Positions 25,691 through 37,090 of a stretch of 64,000 bases of DNA are shown here, piece by piece. Within the stretch, counting starts at the first letter, position 1. Each line of letters opens with the position of its first letter. The translations under genes were made by a program, and so were the position numbers. The notes under the pieces are model-generated. The model did no database searches and had not been told where the DNA came from. It worked only from the letters and a program-made list of their open reading frames with translations. Origin of the DNA: Taxillus chinensis (Eukaryota > Streptophyta > Magnoliopsida > Santalales > Loranthaceae); NCBI GenBank assembly GCA_023512835.1, contig CM042087.1, positions 42,402,017 to 42,466,016 of the forward strand, written 5' to 3'.

Positions 25691-25698
25691 TATAAATA
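25691..25698 (+). promoter_or_regulatory. TATA box of the RPB1-like gene
   Basis: TATAAATA lies about 585 bases before the RPB1 start codon in a local GC shift. Transcription probably starts about 30 bases downstream, in the stretch before the GA tract at 25739..25753. It is a near-perfect plant TATA box and the only strong one upstream of exon 1. Confidence 0.7.
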
Positions 25699-25857
25699 GG
25701 CCTAACGCGCCCCCTCCCTTCACTTTTTCACGACACACGAGAGAGAGAGAGGGAGGGAGACGGAGACGGAGACGCACCGGCAGTCGTTCTGGTTCTCTGA
25801 CGTCTCTCCAGTTTGTTTCTTCTTCTTCGCAGAAAGTACGATAACTGATAGTGAGCT

Positions 25858-25981
25858 GACGTTGGCTCTTCATTTGTTCTCGAATGACCTAATTCTCATA
25901 AGAATACAAAACCCTAATTGACATTGGCTCTGCGTTGGTTCTCGAATGACCTAATTCTCATAAGAACACAGAACACTAATC
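25858..25981 (+). repeat. 62-bp tandem duplication in the RPB1 5' leader
   Basis: Two head-to-tail copies share TTCTCGAATGACCTAATTCT and CATAAGAA, starting at about 25858 and 25920 between the TATA box and the RPB1 start codon. They are probably in the 5' UTR or a leader intron. Later lines repeat shorter words such as GAGCCCTAATT and GAGCCCTGATTACGAACCCT, so the whole leader seems to have grown by duplication. Confidence 0.85.
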
Positions 25982-26275
25982 GAGAGTTTTAACACCGCAT
26001 TTGTTCTTCGCAACGAATGCTGGTTGGTCTCTTTCATTGTTCGCCGGATTGTTGGCTTGTTCTCGAATACGCTGTTCATGAGCCCTAATTGCGAACACTT
26101 GGAGTTCGTTCTTGGAGACTATTTGTGAACTAGGAGTTTGTTCTTGGCTGCCCTTCATGAGCCCTGATTACGAACCCTAATTTGTTGGCTGATTTATGAA
26201 GTTAACTGTTCTTGGTTTGATTGAAGTTTAATCATATTTGGACTTTAATTTGAAGGCTCCCAATCGGCACCAGTT

Positions 26276-26369
26276 ATGGACCGATTCACATATTCTCCAA
26301 TGGAGGTGGCCAAGGTTCGGATGGTGCAGTTTAGCATACTCAGCCCCGACGAGATTGTATAACTCCACA

Positions 26370-26400
<31 letters not shown>

Positions 26401-29400
26401 ATATTTATATGTGCAATTGATTGCTTAGATATAATTTTAAAAGGAGTCAATGACAAGTGGAGGATTCAAAGTGTGTTGCTTTTTTTTAGATACCCTTTTA
26501 AATTTATATTTGTTTATGAGAGACAAAAATGTAAAACATTTACAAAAAAAATTCTTAGATACCCTTTTAAATTTATATTTGTTTCTTTGGTGTTTTGGAA
26601 ACAGGAAAAACTGTTTTTTGAAAACATAGGCCCAGAGTTTTCAGTTCCTCATTCCTGCTTTTCATTAGCTTCCAAAAAACCGCACAGCAATTTGTAAGCA
26701 TTTATGGGTTTGAATTTTTCAGAGGCAAATGTCGGTGGTAGAGATCAAGCATGGGGAAACTACAGTGCACGGGAAGACGAAGCCTGCCGGCCTCAGCGAC
26801 CCTCGTCTCGGCACCATTGATCGGAAGATGAAGTGTGAAACGTGCATGTCCAACATGGCTGAATGCCCCGGACATTTTGGGCACCTCGAACTCGCCAAGC
26901 CCATGTTCCATATCGGATTTATGAAAACTGTTTTAAGCATTATGCGGTGTGTGTGCTTTAGTTGCTCCAAGATCCTTGCTGATGAGGTAGCTTACACTTC
27001 TAATTTACCCGCACTTTTATTTGTCTCGTGACCTGCTGTTGAATGTGTAGCAAGCTGGAAAATAAACTAACCATGTCAATGCGCCATTTATTTGGAGTAT
27101 TGGCAGACTTACGGCTAGCTTAATAGGGACCAAACTAGATTTTTTTAGTCAATGGTGATTGTATAAAGTATTATACTGTGCAAGCCTGTGTTGTAAGCTT
27201 TGCTTGTTTATCTTTAGTAAGTAAAGAGGAATTAATGGCTGTGAGGGGCATGCAGTCTTTTTTGCAAATGTAAGGGACAAGCATTCCTCAAAATTTATGG
27301 CTGGTAATGGTTAGAAAGTAAAATAATTTTTTTATATTTTCTGTTCAGATTATCTCTAAATTAATTGTGATGTCTTTTTAAGGCCAGCTTATAGGACAAA
27401 TTAGTTGCCATTTGGAGTTTCATAGGACCGATTGTTTTTTGGTTCTTCAATGTTTGTAGCCCATTGTAACGCTTTTTTTTTTTGTAGTTTATTTATGATG
27501 GTTCAATAGGAAACATGTTTTTTTTTTCCACATTGTTTAATATTTATACATCTTTGGTATGTTTTTTATTACTCGGTTGGTGTCATAAATAAGGAGCAAC
27601 ATTTTTACAATTTCTATTGTATTCAATCTTGTCTTATGGCTTTTTCACCCTTTCTTTTTTCTTAATGTTACAAGAGCTGCAATTGCAATTCGTTAAAATG
27701 TTTTGCAGGAGGATTCCAAGTTGAATCAAGCTAAGAGAATCACGAATCCAAAAACTAGACTTAAATGGATTTTGGACGCATGTAAGAACAAAACCAAATG
27801 CCAAGGTGGAGACGAAGTGGAATCTCAAGGCCAAGATCTTGATGAACCAGTTAAGAAAAGTCGTGGAGGTTGTGGGGCTCAACAGCCAAAAATTAAAATT
27901 GAAGGAATGAAAATGATTGCTGAATACAAAAATCATAGGACCAAAAATGATATTTCAGAACAACTCCCTGAGCCCGTCGAGAGAAAACAACAGCTTTCTG
28001 CCGAAAGGGTAACATCATCTGTAAATTTTGTTTGTTTGTTTTTAATTGAATTTATCTACTAATGTATTGATATACATTTTATCAGGTTTTAAATGTCTTG
28101 AAGAGGATAAGTGATGAAGATTGCTTGTTGTTAGGTATAAATCCTAAACATGCTCGTCCAGATTGGATGATCTTGCAAGTTCTTCCAATTCCCCCACCTC
28201 CAGTGCGACCTTCTGTCATGAAGGATACTTCTTTGCGGAGTGAGGCAAGCCTTCCGTGCATTATTATTATTTCGTGCTAAGGATTCACATTTTAAACATA
28301 TTAGTTGTATGTACTATGGGTTCTAAATTATTGGAAATTTCAAACTAATGAAAAATTTTGCCTTGATGACAGTCTTTCTCCGCCAACATTCAATAACAGT
28401 TAAATTTTTGTTCATGTATGTTTTTTCTTGAATCAGGATGATTTGACACATCAGTTAGCCATGATTATTAGACACAATGAAAATTTGAGGAGACAAGAGA
28501 GGAATGGGGCTCCGGCACACATAATCTCAGAATTTGCACAACTATTGCAGTTTCATGTAGCTACATATTTTGATAATGAGCTTCCTGGGCAGCCAAGGGT
28601 AATTCTGCAACCATATTTAGTTATCTTTGCCCAGCATGTTTGTTACTGTCACTAAATCTGCTTTCTGTGTTCAGGCAACACAACTATCAGGCCGGCCAAT
28701 AAAATCAATTTGTACTCGGCTCAAGGCTAAGGAGGGTCGTATAAGAGGAAACTTAATGGGGAAGCGTGTTGATTTTTCTGCACGTACGGTCATCACACCA
28801 GATCCAACAATCAACATTGATGAATTGGGAGTGCCATGGAGTATTGCACTAAATTTAACATACCCAGAAACAGTGTCCCCATATAACATCGAAAGGTTTG
28901 AAAATTTATACGAATTTGTTTTTTATCAAAAAGAAGCTATTCTGGTTTGCCTTTGGCCACTTATAATGTTTTTTACCGGCTAGGCTTAAGAAGCTTGTTG
29001 AAAATGGACCTCATCCTCCCCCGGGTAAAACTGGTGCCAAGTACATTATAAGGGAGGATGGGCAGAGGCTTGATCTTCGTTATCTGAAGAAAGGCAGTGA
29101 CCATCATTTGGAGGTTGGGTACAAGGTATGGAATAGTCTGTGGTAGAAGTGGTTGCTAAATTAATCTTAATTTCACTTGGTCTTTCTTAATTTTACAGTG
29201 CACATGCCCCTCAATCTTGCAGGTGGAACGACACTTAAATGATGGGGACTTCGTTCTTTTTAATCGACAGCCAAGTTTACATAAGATGTCCATCATGGGC
29301 CACAGGATCAAGATCATGCCATACTCCACGTTTCGCCTAAATTTATCTGTTACTTCTCCATATAATGCCGATTTTGATGGAGATGAAATGAATATGCATG

Positions 29401-32400
29401 TTCCACAGTCATATGAGACAAGGGCAGAAGTTTTAGAGCTGATGATGGTGCCTAAATGCATTGTGTCCCCACAAGCAAATCGACCTGTTATGGGTATTGT
29501 CCAAGATACGCTTTTGGGTAGCCGTAATATCACAAAAAGAGATACATTTATTGAAAAGGTGATGCTGCTGCTGATTTTTTGGTTGAGTTTTAGTTTTCCT
29601 CCAGTCCTTTGATCAAGTGCTTCTGAGTTTTCTACATATATCAGCCTAACTGTCTTTTTCGATTTTGCAGGATGTTTTTATGAACATTTTGATGTGGTGG
29701 GAAGACTTCGAAGGGAAGATACCTTCCCCAACAATTTTGAAGCCAAAGCCACTTTGGACTGGGAAACAAGTGTTTAGTCTTATAATTCCAAAGCAGATTA
29801 ATCTTTTGAGAACATCAGCGTGGCACGCTGAAACTGAATCTGGATTTATAACGCCTGGTGATACTCAAGTGCGAATAGAAAGGGGGGAGCTTCTTGCGGG
29901 TACTCTCTGCAAAAAAACATTGGGAACGTCAACGGGAAGTCTTATACATGTAATTTGGTAAGCTAATTTGAAAATTTTGAAAATGCTTATAGCATGATAT
30001 CCTGTTAAATTTGCACTATATGATTCATTTGCTCCTCTCACTCTTGCTAATGTCCAGGGAGGAGGTCGGACCTGATGCTGCATGCAAATTCTTGGGACAC
30101 ACTCAGTGGCTTGTCAACTACTGGCTTTTGCAGAATGCCTTTAGCATGGGTATTGGAGACACAATTGCAGATGCAGGAACTATGGAAAAAATTAATGAAA
30201 CGATATCTGAAGCCAAGAACCAAGTGAAGGACCTTATAAAGAATGCACATGAGAAAAATCTCGAGGCTGAGCCTGGGCGAACAATGATGGAATCATTTGA
30301 GAATAGAGTGAATCAGGTAGATTCTTTTTCTAATGTTCTTTTTTGCATTTTGTTGCGTTTAATGCTTGCTTTCGTCCCAGGTTTTGAACAAAGCTCGTGA
30401 TGACGCTGGAAGTAGTGCCCAGAAAAGCTTATCAGAGAGTAACAATCTAAAGGCAATGGTTACGGCAGGGTCTAAAGGAAGTTTTATCAACATATCACAA
30501 ATGACTGCTTGTGTGGGGCAACAAAATGTTGAGGGGAAACGAATTCCTTATGGCTTCATAGATCGAACCCTTCCCCATTTTACCAAAGATGACTATGGCC
30601 CTGAAAGTCGTGGATTTGTGGAGAACTCCTACCTGCGAGGATTGACCCCTCAAGAGTTTTTTTTTCATGCTATGGGTGGTAGAGAAGGTTTGATTGATAC
30701 TGCTGTTAAAACTTCTGAGACTGGATATATACAGAGGCGACTTGTAAAAGCTATGGAAGACATCATGGTTAAATATGATGGTACGGTTAGAAATTCTCTA
30801 GGGGATGTTATCCAATTTTTGTATGGGGAAGATGGTATGGATGCTGTCTCGATCGAATCACAGAAGCTGGATTCCCTTAAAATGAAAAAATATGAGTTTG
30901 ATAAGGTTTTTAGGTATGAACTTGATGATCAACATTGGAATCCAAGTTATATGTTGCCAGAGCATGTGGATGATCTGCGTGAGTTCCGCAGTGTGTTTGA
31001 TGCTGAAGTTCAACAACTTGAAGTGGATAGATTGCAGCTTGGAACAGAGATTGCTACTACAGGTGATAACACTTGGCCTATGCCTGTGAATCTTAAGAGG
31101 CTGATATGGAATGCCCAGAAGACATTTAAAGTTGATCTGCGACGGCCTTCTGATATGCATCCTTTGGAGATTGTAGAAGCAGTTGATAAGCTTCAGGAGA
31201 GGCTCAAGGTTGTGCCTGGAGATGACTTGATAAGCATGGAAGCTCAGAAAAATGCCACCCTGTTTTTCAACATTTTGCTTCGTAGCACCTTTGCTAGTAA
31301 GAGGGTGGTGAATGAATACAGACTTAATCGAGACGCATTTGAGTGGCTCATTGGTGAGATCGAATCACGGTTCTTGCAGTCACTTGTAGCATCTGGGGAG
31401 ATGATTGGTTGTGTTGCAGCCCAGTCCATTGGTGAGCCTGCAACTCAGATGACACTGAATACCTTCCACTATGCTGGTGTTAGTGCAAAGAATGTCACTC
31501 TTGGTGTTCCCAGGTTAAGGGAGATTATAAATGTGGCCAAGAAAATCAAAACACCATCACTTTCTGTTTATTTGAAGGCTGAGGTCAACAAGACGAAGGA
31601 AAGGGCAAAAAATGTCCAATGTGCCTTGGAATACACTACTCTTCGCAGTGTAACTCAAGCTACTGAAGTATGGTATGACCCGGATCCTATGGGGACAATT
31701 ATTCAAGAGGACGTTGATTTTGTCAACTCCTACTACGAAATGCCTGACGAAGAAGTTGCGCCTGAGAATATTTCTCCCTGGCTACTCCGTATAGAGTTGA
31801 ATAGGGAGATGATGGTTGATAAAAAGTTGAGCATGGCTGATATCGCTGGGAAGATTAATCTTGAGTTTGATGATGATTTAAATTGCATATTCAATGATGA
31901 CAATGCTGAAAAATTGATTTTACGCATTCGTATTAGGAATGATGAAGCCCATAAGGGAGAGGTGAATGATAAATCAGCAGAAGATGATGTGTTCCTGAAG
32001 AAGATTGAGAGTAACATGTTGACAGAAATGACTCTTCGTGGCATACCTGATATTAATAAGGTGTTTATTAAATCCGGTAAAGTAAATAAGTTTGAGGCAG
32101 GTGAAGGATTTAAGGCAGAGACTGAGTGGATGCTTGATACTGAAGGTGTCAACCTCTTAGCTGTCTTGTGTCATGAGGATGTTGATGCCAGGAGGACAAC
32201 TAGTAATCACTTGATTGAAGTGATCGAGGTTCTTGGAATTGAAGCTGTTAGGCGGTCTTTACTGGATGAGTTGCGTGTGGTCATCTCTTTTGATGGGTCT
32301 TATGTGAACTACCGGCACCTGGCAATCTTATGTGATGCTATGACATATCGTGGCCACTTGATGGCCATCACACGTCATGGAATAAACCGAAAGGAGACTG

Positions 32401-33659
32401 GACCAATGATGCGTTGCTCATTTGAAGAGACAGTTGACATACTTTTAGATGCTGCTGCATTTGCTGAAACCGATTATCTTAGGGGTGTTACTGAAAATAT
32501 AATGCTGGGCCAACTTGCTCCTATTGGTACAGGAGATTGCGCTCTCTATCTTAACGATCGGATGCTGGAGCATGCTATTGATATTCAGCTGCCTAGTTGC
32601 ATGGAGGACCTGGGTTCTGGCATGACTCCTTACCATTGTTCTCCATTCAATGGAACTCCTTTTCAGGATGGCATGATGTCACCTAGTTATCTGTCCAGCC
32701 CAAATTGGCCTACATCACCCATGACAGGCGCACAGTTTTCTCCACATCTCCGTGGTGCCATACCACCACCCCTTTGGTACACTCCATCCCCCACTTCTAC
32801 CTGTTACACTTACACTACCCCTTCTATTGGATATAGTCCAGCCAGCCCTCAGTATTCTCCTCTTAGTCCAACTTACACCCCAACCTCTCCACGCTACAGT
32901 CCTAGCTCCCCTGAATACACCCCAACCTCTCCACGCTACAATCCCAGCTCCCCTGAATATTCCCCAACCTCTCCACGCTACAGTCCCAGCTCCCCTGAAT
33001 ATAGCCCAAGTAGTCCAACCTACACCCCAACCATTCCACGCTACAGTCCCAGCTCCCCTGAATATAACCCAACGTCTCCACGCTACAGTCCCAGCTCCCC
33101 TGAATATAGCCCAAGTAGTCCTCAATACTCTCCTGTTAGTCCAACTTACACCCCCATTTCTTCATTTTACACTCCCAGCTCTGTTGAAAATGGTCCATCT
33201 GTTGCTCAATACACTCCCACTTCTCCAACTTACAGCCCTGGGTCTCTTAGATATAGCCCATCTAGTCCTCAATACTCTCCTACTAGTCCAATATATTCCC
33301 CTACTGACCCCAGCTATAGTCCATCATCAACCAGCCGGTGTCCCACCTCTGCAAGCTCTCTGCAATATAGCCCAACTAGCCCTCAATATTCTCCATATTC
33401 TCCAGTTACCACTAGCCCCAGCTATAGCCCTTCATCAGCCAACTACTGCCCCACCTCTCCAAGTTACAGCCCTACATTTCCTGGTTATAGTCCAACATCT
33501 CCTGCGTACAGTCCCACCTCTCCAAGTTACAGCCCCTCATCTCCTGGATACAGTCCCACCTCTCCCGCATACAGCCCCACCTCTCCTGCGTACAGTCCCA
33601 CCTCTCCCGCGTACAGCCCCACCTCTCCTGCTCACAGGCCAACCTCTCCGGCTTACTGA
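26276..33659 (+). CDS. NRPB1: DNA-directed RNA polymerase II largest subunit (RPB1) with divergent CTD
   Basis: Eleven exons: 26276..26356, 26723..26986, 27709..28008, 28086..28244, 28437..28598, 28675..28895, 28984..29125, 29223..29558, 29671..29957, 30058..30316 and 30381..33659; 1829 aa, phase exact throughout. Exon 1 encodes [20 protein letters not shown]. The zinc clamp (C65, C68, C75, H78 in CETC...ECPGHFGH), the second zinc site (CFSCSK...GGCG), the catalytic Mg loop NADFDGD (491-497), bridge-helix region and trigger loop ([13 protein letters not shown], about 1096-1108) all look intact, so the core should be catalytic. The intron after exon 4 has a GC donor. The CTD (1555-1829) has about 38 heptads; only one is exactly YSPTSPS. 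Six carry Arg and six Glu at position 7, largely alternating. The protein ends at a heptad Tyr, without the usual charged tail. It is a real RPB1 by sequence; whether it is the main subunit or a paralogue is inference. Confidence 0.95.
32874..33104 (+). repeat. 42-bp tandem repeats coding for Arg7/Glu7 heptad pairs in the CTD
   Basis: About five copies of a 42-base unit, interrupted by one extra heptad at 33000..33020. Each encodes a 14-residue pair of the type YTPTSPR + YSPSSPE. The DNA words CTCCACGCTACAGTCCCAG and AGCTCCCCTGAATA recur almost unchanged, so this block grew by recent tandem duplication of a heptad pair and is younger than the more diverged heptads around it. Confidence 0.9.
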
Positions 33660-33844
33660 GTGATAGATTTGTCATGATTTTGCAGCAGTTGGGGAAGCCG
33701 GCTCAGCAATTGAAGCGCGCAGAATTGATTAGAGAAGATGCTTGACAGGCGATCTCCAAGGCTCTGTTCTTAGAATTCGTTTGAAACTGAATTTTAGGTT
33801 TGTTTGGTTGCTGAGAAACAGATGAAGAATAAATAGTAGAAGGA

Positions 33845-33863
33845 GCCTCCAGTTTTTGGAGGC
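33845..33863 (+). other. Small 3' UTR hairpin after RPB1
   Basis: GCCTCC and GGAGGC pair across a 7-base loop, with partial outer pairing (GAAG/CTTC), about 185 bases after the RPB1 stop. A regulatory role is not shown. Confidence 0.35.
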
Positions 33864-34383
33864 TTCTCACTTTTTCAAAGTGCCTTTTTCCTCGTTAAAG
33901 GTCACTTTGTGCCTTTTCTGTGATTCCCATATGCGAGTTAATTGTTTTCTCGTTGTAGTCTTTGTTGGTATTTCTTAAGATATGTTGGTTGTAATTTTTG
34001 GTTAATTTTGTTTGTATGATTTTGGGAGAACCTGCCATCTCCAATGGTTAGATAAAGAGGAGAGTGGTGACCATTGCAAAGAAATAAATATTATATACCT
34101 ATACTCCTCCACCACTGTTAACAAATTAATACTTTTCCGTGGACTGTCTGGAGATACATTTTTGCCCAGTGTATACATATAATACTAAGTAAACATATTA
34201 CTCAGACTAATACTTCCCTATGAATTCTGTTTCATACATACAATACTATTCACACAGAATTACTCATAATAATACCATTCCGTGGGCTGCCTGTTTACAT
34301 ATCTCCAACCTTATTCATCCATTGCATCTTATAAAACCCAAAAGCACTGCATTAAAATCTGAGGACTACATGGAGTCAAGAGC

Positions 34384-34560
34384 TCCTCCTCATCATCAGA
34401 GTGTGATGTAGGCTTCTTGACTATGTGCCGCCTATTTAGAAGCTCCTCTACGGTGTCAGGACCTTCATGCAGAAGAGGTGTTTGAAGGGCAATGCTGTTG
34501 CGTAAAAGGGTATGGTTTGTGGACACGGAAAGGTTTCCAACTCTCATCATCTCTACAGGT
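34384..34560 (-). pseudogene. Truncated duplicate of the LYR gene (EMB1793-like)
   Basis: The minus strand repeats the first 60 or so codons of the gene at 14845..15312 (HTLLRNSIALQTPLLHEGPD, then VEELLNRRHIVKK), then jumps directly to sequence matching the 3' flank of the intact gene. About 830 bases, including the LYR motif and the whole second half, are missing. Flanks match as well: 34090..34375 to 13690..14310, and 34800..34990 to 15690..15890 (leader). So the copy is a DNA-level duplication of about 2 kb with an internal deletion and not a retrocopy. No working LYR protein can be made. Confidence 0.88.
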
Positions 34561-34990
34561 GCATTGATATCAGTGACTGTTGGTCCTGATGAGGGGCCTA
34601 AAATGTTTTCCTGGGTCATACTCATACATACTCAATGATTGTGACGCCAATCCACATTTGGCCTCGACTAATTTGGCTTAGATTTCATACACCCCTTTTT
34701 TTTCAAAAACAAATTGTATCAAACTAATCAAAAATCATATATCAAACCAAATCAATCGGGAAAAAAAAATTAGAAACACAAACAATTATTGACAGAATAG
34801 TAAGATATGAAAATTGTGGTAGTCAAACGTGAAAATTTGAGACCAGTGAAGGAGGGCATATGAGCACCTGAGAAATCAGAATGTTAGCTCATTGGCTGGC
34901 GCGAGTTACAGTAAGAGAGGAGATGAGAAACCGAATGGCTCACGGCGGCGATCGGGCGGTGTAAGCGTGACGGAGGAGCGCGCGGCGATG

Positions 34991-36718
34991 AAAGAGGAAG
35001 GGGCGGGTGGAACACGAATGATACGGTAGGGTTACGGTTATGCCGGAGAAAGGAGGACAGCAGGAGGAGGTTGTCATTTCCTGAAACTTTTAATGACGAA
35101 ACCACACCTGACTGTTTTTCGAAACCATGCCAATTGCCAACCAAGTGAAGTGAGCAACCCATGCCAACTTGGGTACGGACTACGGATCCAAATTCATTTC
35201 CCAGTGATTTTTTTGTTTTTAAAACTTTACAGATTATTTTCAAAATAATGATTTAAAACCAGTTTTTGATTTTTGAGTGTTTTCTTTTGTATTGACTTTA
35301 AATACAACAATGTCCTCCATTCCACACCATTGAGAGGCCAAAGAGCATAGTACTAGATTTCTGTTAAGGGTTTATTTTTTATTTAGAAAAAATTAAAATA
35401 AAAAAATCATAAAATTATTTTGACAACAATAAAGTTATATATATATATATATATATTAATATATACAATATTTTTTAATATATTAAATATCACTGACTCC
35501 ATATAATAATTAAATTATATACTTTTTTATTTTTCTTCATAATTTTTACTTTTTTTACGTATTAAATTATAAAAGATTATTATTAAATAAAAATAGAGTA
35601 TAAAATATTATTTGAATGATATTCAAAATGATTAAAAATTTTATTATCGTGGAAAGCAAAAAATAATTAAAATATTTTAAAATAATAGTTAAAAAAAGTA
35701 ATGAAATCTTCCATATATTTTAAAATATAGTTAAAATAATAGTTAAAAAAATTTATTAGTGCCCTAATAAAGTTTGATTCCCTCTCAACAGTCTTAAGAC
35801 TGCATACATTAGTAGGCATGAAATCTTCTGCCTCAAGGTTCAACTCTAAAATAATTAAAATTGAGAGCGTCCATATAGGACACCTTAAAGATACACACCA
35901 GCAATCTCACAAATGGAAAAGTGGGCAACTTGCTAATCGCCTAGTCAGACAGAAAAATGCAATGAAATTTGGCGCTACAATCCATCGTGAACCCTCTAAA
36001 AATTTGGGCCCCAACTTATATGGGCGTTAAGGCATATAGTATGGGTCATAGATCAGTAGTTTCTGGGCAATTTTGCACTTTTTTTAGACATTAAAAGAAT
36101 GTGTTGAAGAGTGAAGATTACAGAAGATGAGACACTTGGGTCATATTTAGTATAGGAGGATCAAATCAAATAGAATTGAATCATTAAGGAAATAATATTG
36201 ATAAGGAAATGAAAATTAGAAAATAATATCTCTAGAAAATGTGTATTAACAAGGGGAGTTATAAACTCCACATCTTTGTTTTTCTACGCTTCAGATTTAG
36301 GGCGCCAACTGCCAACACAGCACCTTCAAAGACATCTCCACGCTAATCTAATCTATTGAGGTGCGCTTCTGCAAGGATGCACGTGAAGCAGCAAAATATA
36401 GGGAGGGTCTGAAAACAGGCATGGAAGGCAAAAATATTTCACAGGGACAAAGAAAAGGAAGAAGGAAACCTTGCATATTGAAAGTTTTCCCGCATATTAT
36501 TACCGTTCTACAAAGAGAGTGAGAGATCACTAGAGGACCTGAATTTTTGTAGGGTACAATTCCATTGCCTTTCACATTCATTCTCACTTACTTTTCCTAA
36601 AACACCCAACAGGGCCCTGCATTATTTCTCATTGATCGGGTTGGTTGATGAGCATTGCCAACTCTCTCTAATGGGAAATAGGCAATAGGTATTTATTTAA
36701 AGAGGCAAGATATGCAAC
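34991..36718. other. AT-rich spacer
   Basis: It contains a TA microsatellite (35436..35456) and long A/T stretches. The part up to about 35.2 kb continues GC-richer DNA next to the pseudogene. No gene recognised. Confidence 0.6.
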
Positions 36719-37090
36719 TTATTTGGCTGCCGAGTGACCTTGCAGATCAAGCATCTCATTTAAACGTTTCACTCTCCCCAATCCTTCACTGATCAGGAAG
36801 CGAATCTCCTGCTTGTCATTGGCTTTTCGGTTATCCTCCATCTCCTGGCGTATGATCTGTTTTAGTTCATCTGAAAAATTAATGGAAACCATCAAGTTAA
36901 AAGATACACACACCTGGGTGAAATGCAATTCTCTACACAAATGATAAATCAGACAAGTAAAAAAAAAAAAAAAAAACTCTCCACCCTGAGTGTTGGCAGG
37001 AGCTCTCTGAGCGGCCTTTAATGCTTGCCTATACAGCTTGAGTACTTGAGCACGGAGAATGAAATCCTGTAAATCAAAGGAGAGAAGCAT
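36719..37090 (-). CDS. LYRM2: LYR motif-containing protein 2 (LYRM2-like)
   Basis: Two coding exons on the minus strand, 36985..37090 and 36719..36870, give 85 aa, the usual LYRM2 size. The first exon holds LQDFILRAQVLKLYRQALKA with the LYR tripeptide; the second has DELKQIIRQEMEDNRKANDK and RFLISEGLGRVKRLNEMLDL. LYRM2 is a small mitochondrial matrix protein linked to complex I and Fe-S/acyl-carrier-protein adaptor functions. The ATG lies 17 bases after a good acceptor (exon from 37107). The leader exon upstream of 37480 ends in the strong donor C|GTAAGT and has no usable ATG, so a 5' UTR intron of 372 bases is likely. A second acceptor-like TTTACAG lies just inside the ORF (before DFILR). 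By recollection the Arabidopsis match is At1g76065, the neighbour of EMB1793. Confidence 0.88.
   Translation of the reverse strand: MLLSFDLQDFILRAQVLKLYRQALKAAQRAPANTQGGEFFFFFFTCLIYHLCRELHFTQVCVSFNLMVSINFSDELKQIIRQEMEDNRKANDKQEIRFLISEGLGRVKRLNEMLDLQGHSAAK

Noticed and set aside
25457..25873. A 138-codon minus-strand frame over the RPB1 promoter
   Set aside because: Its Leu/Phe/Arg-rich translation comes from the A-rich and GA-rich promoter and leader. There is no similarity, and it overlaps the TATA box.
32752..33663. A 303-codon open frame on the plus strand overlapping the RPB1 CTD, plus minus-strand frames of 136 and 70 codons
   Set aside because: These are shadow frames of the repetitive heptad codons. 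Their periodic composition follows the CTD repeat and they match no protein family.
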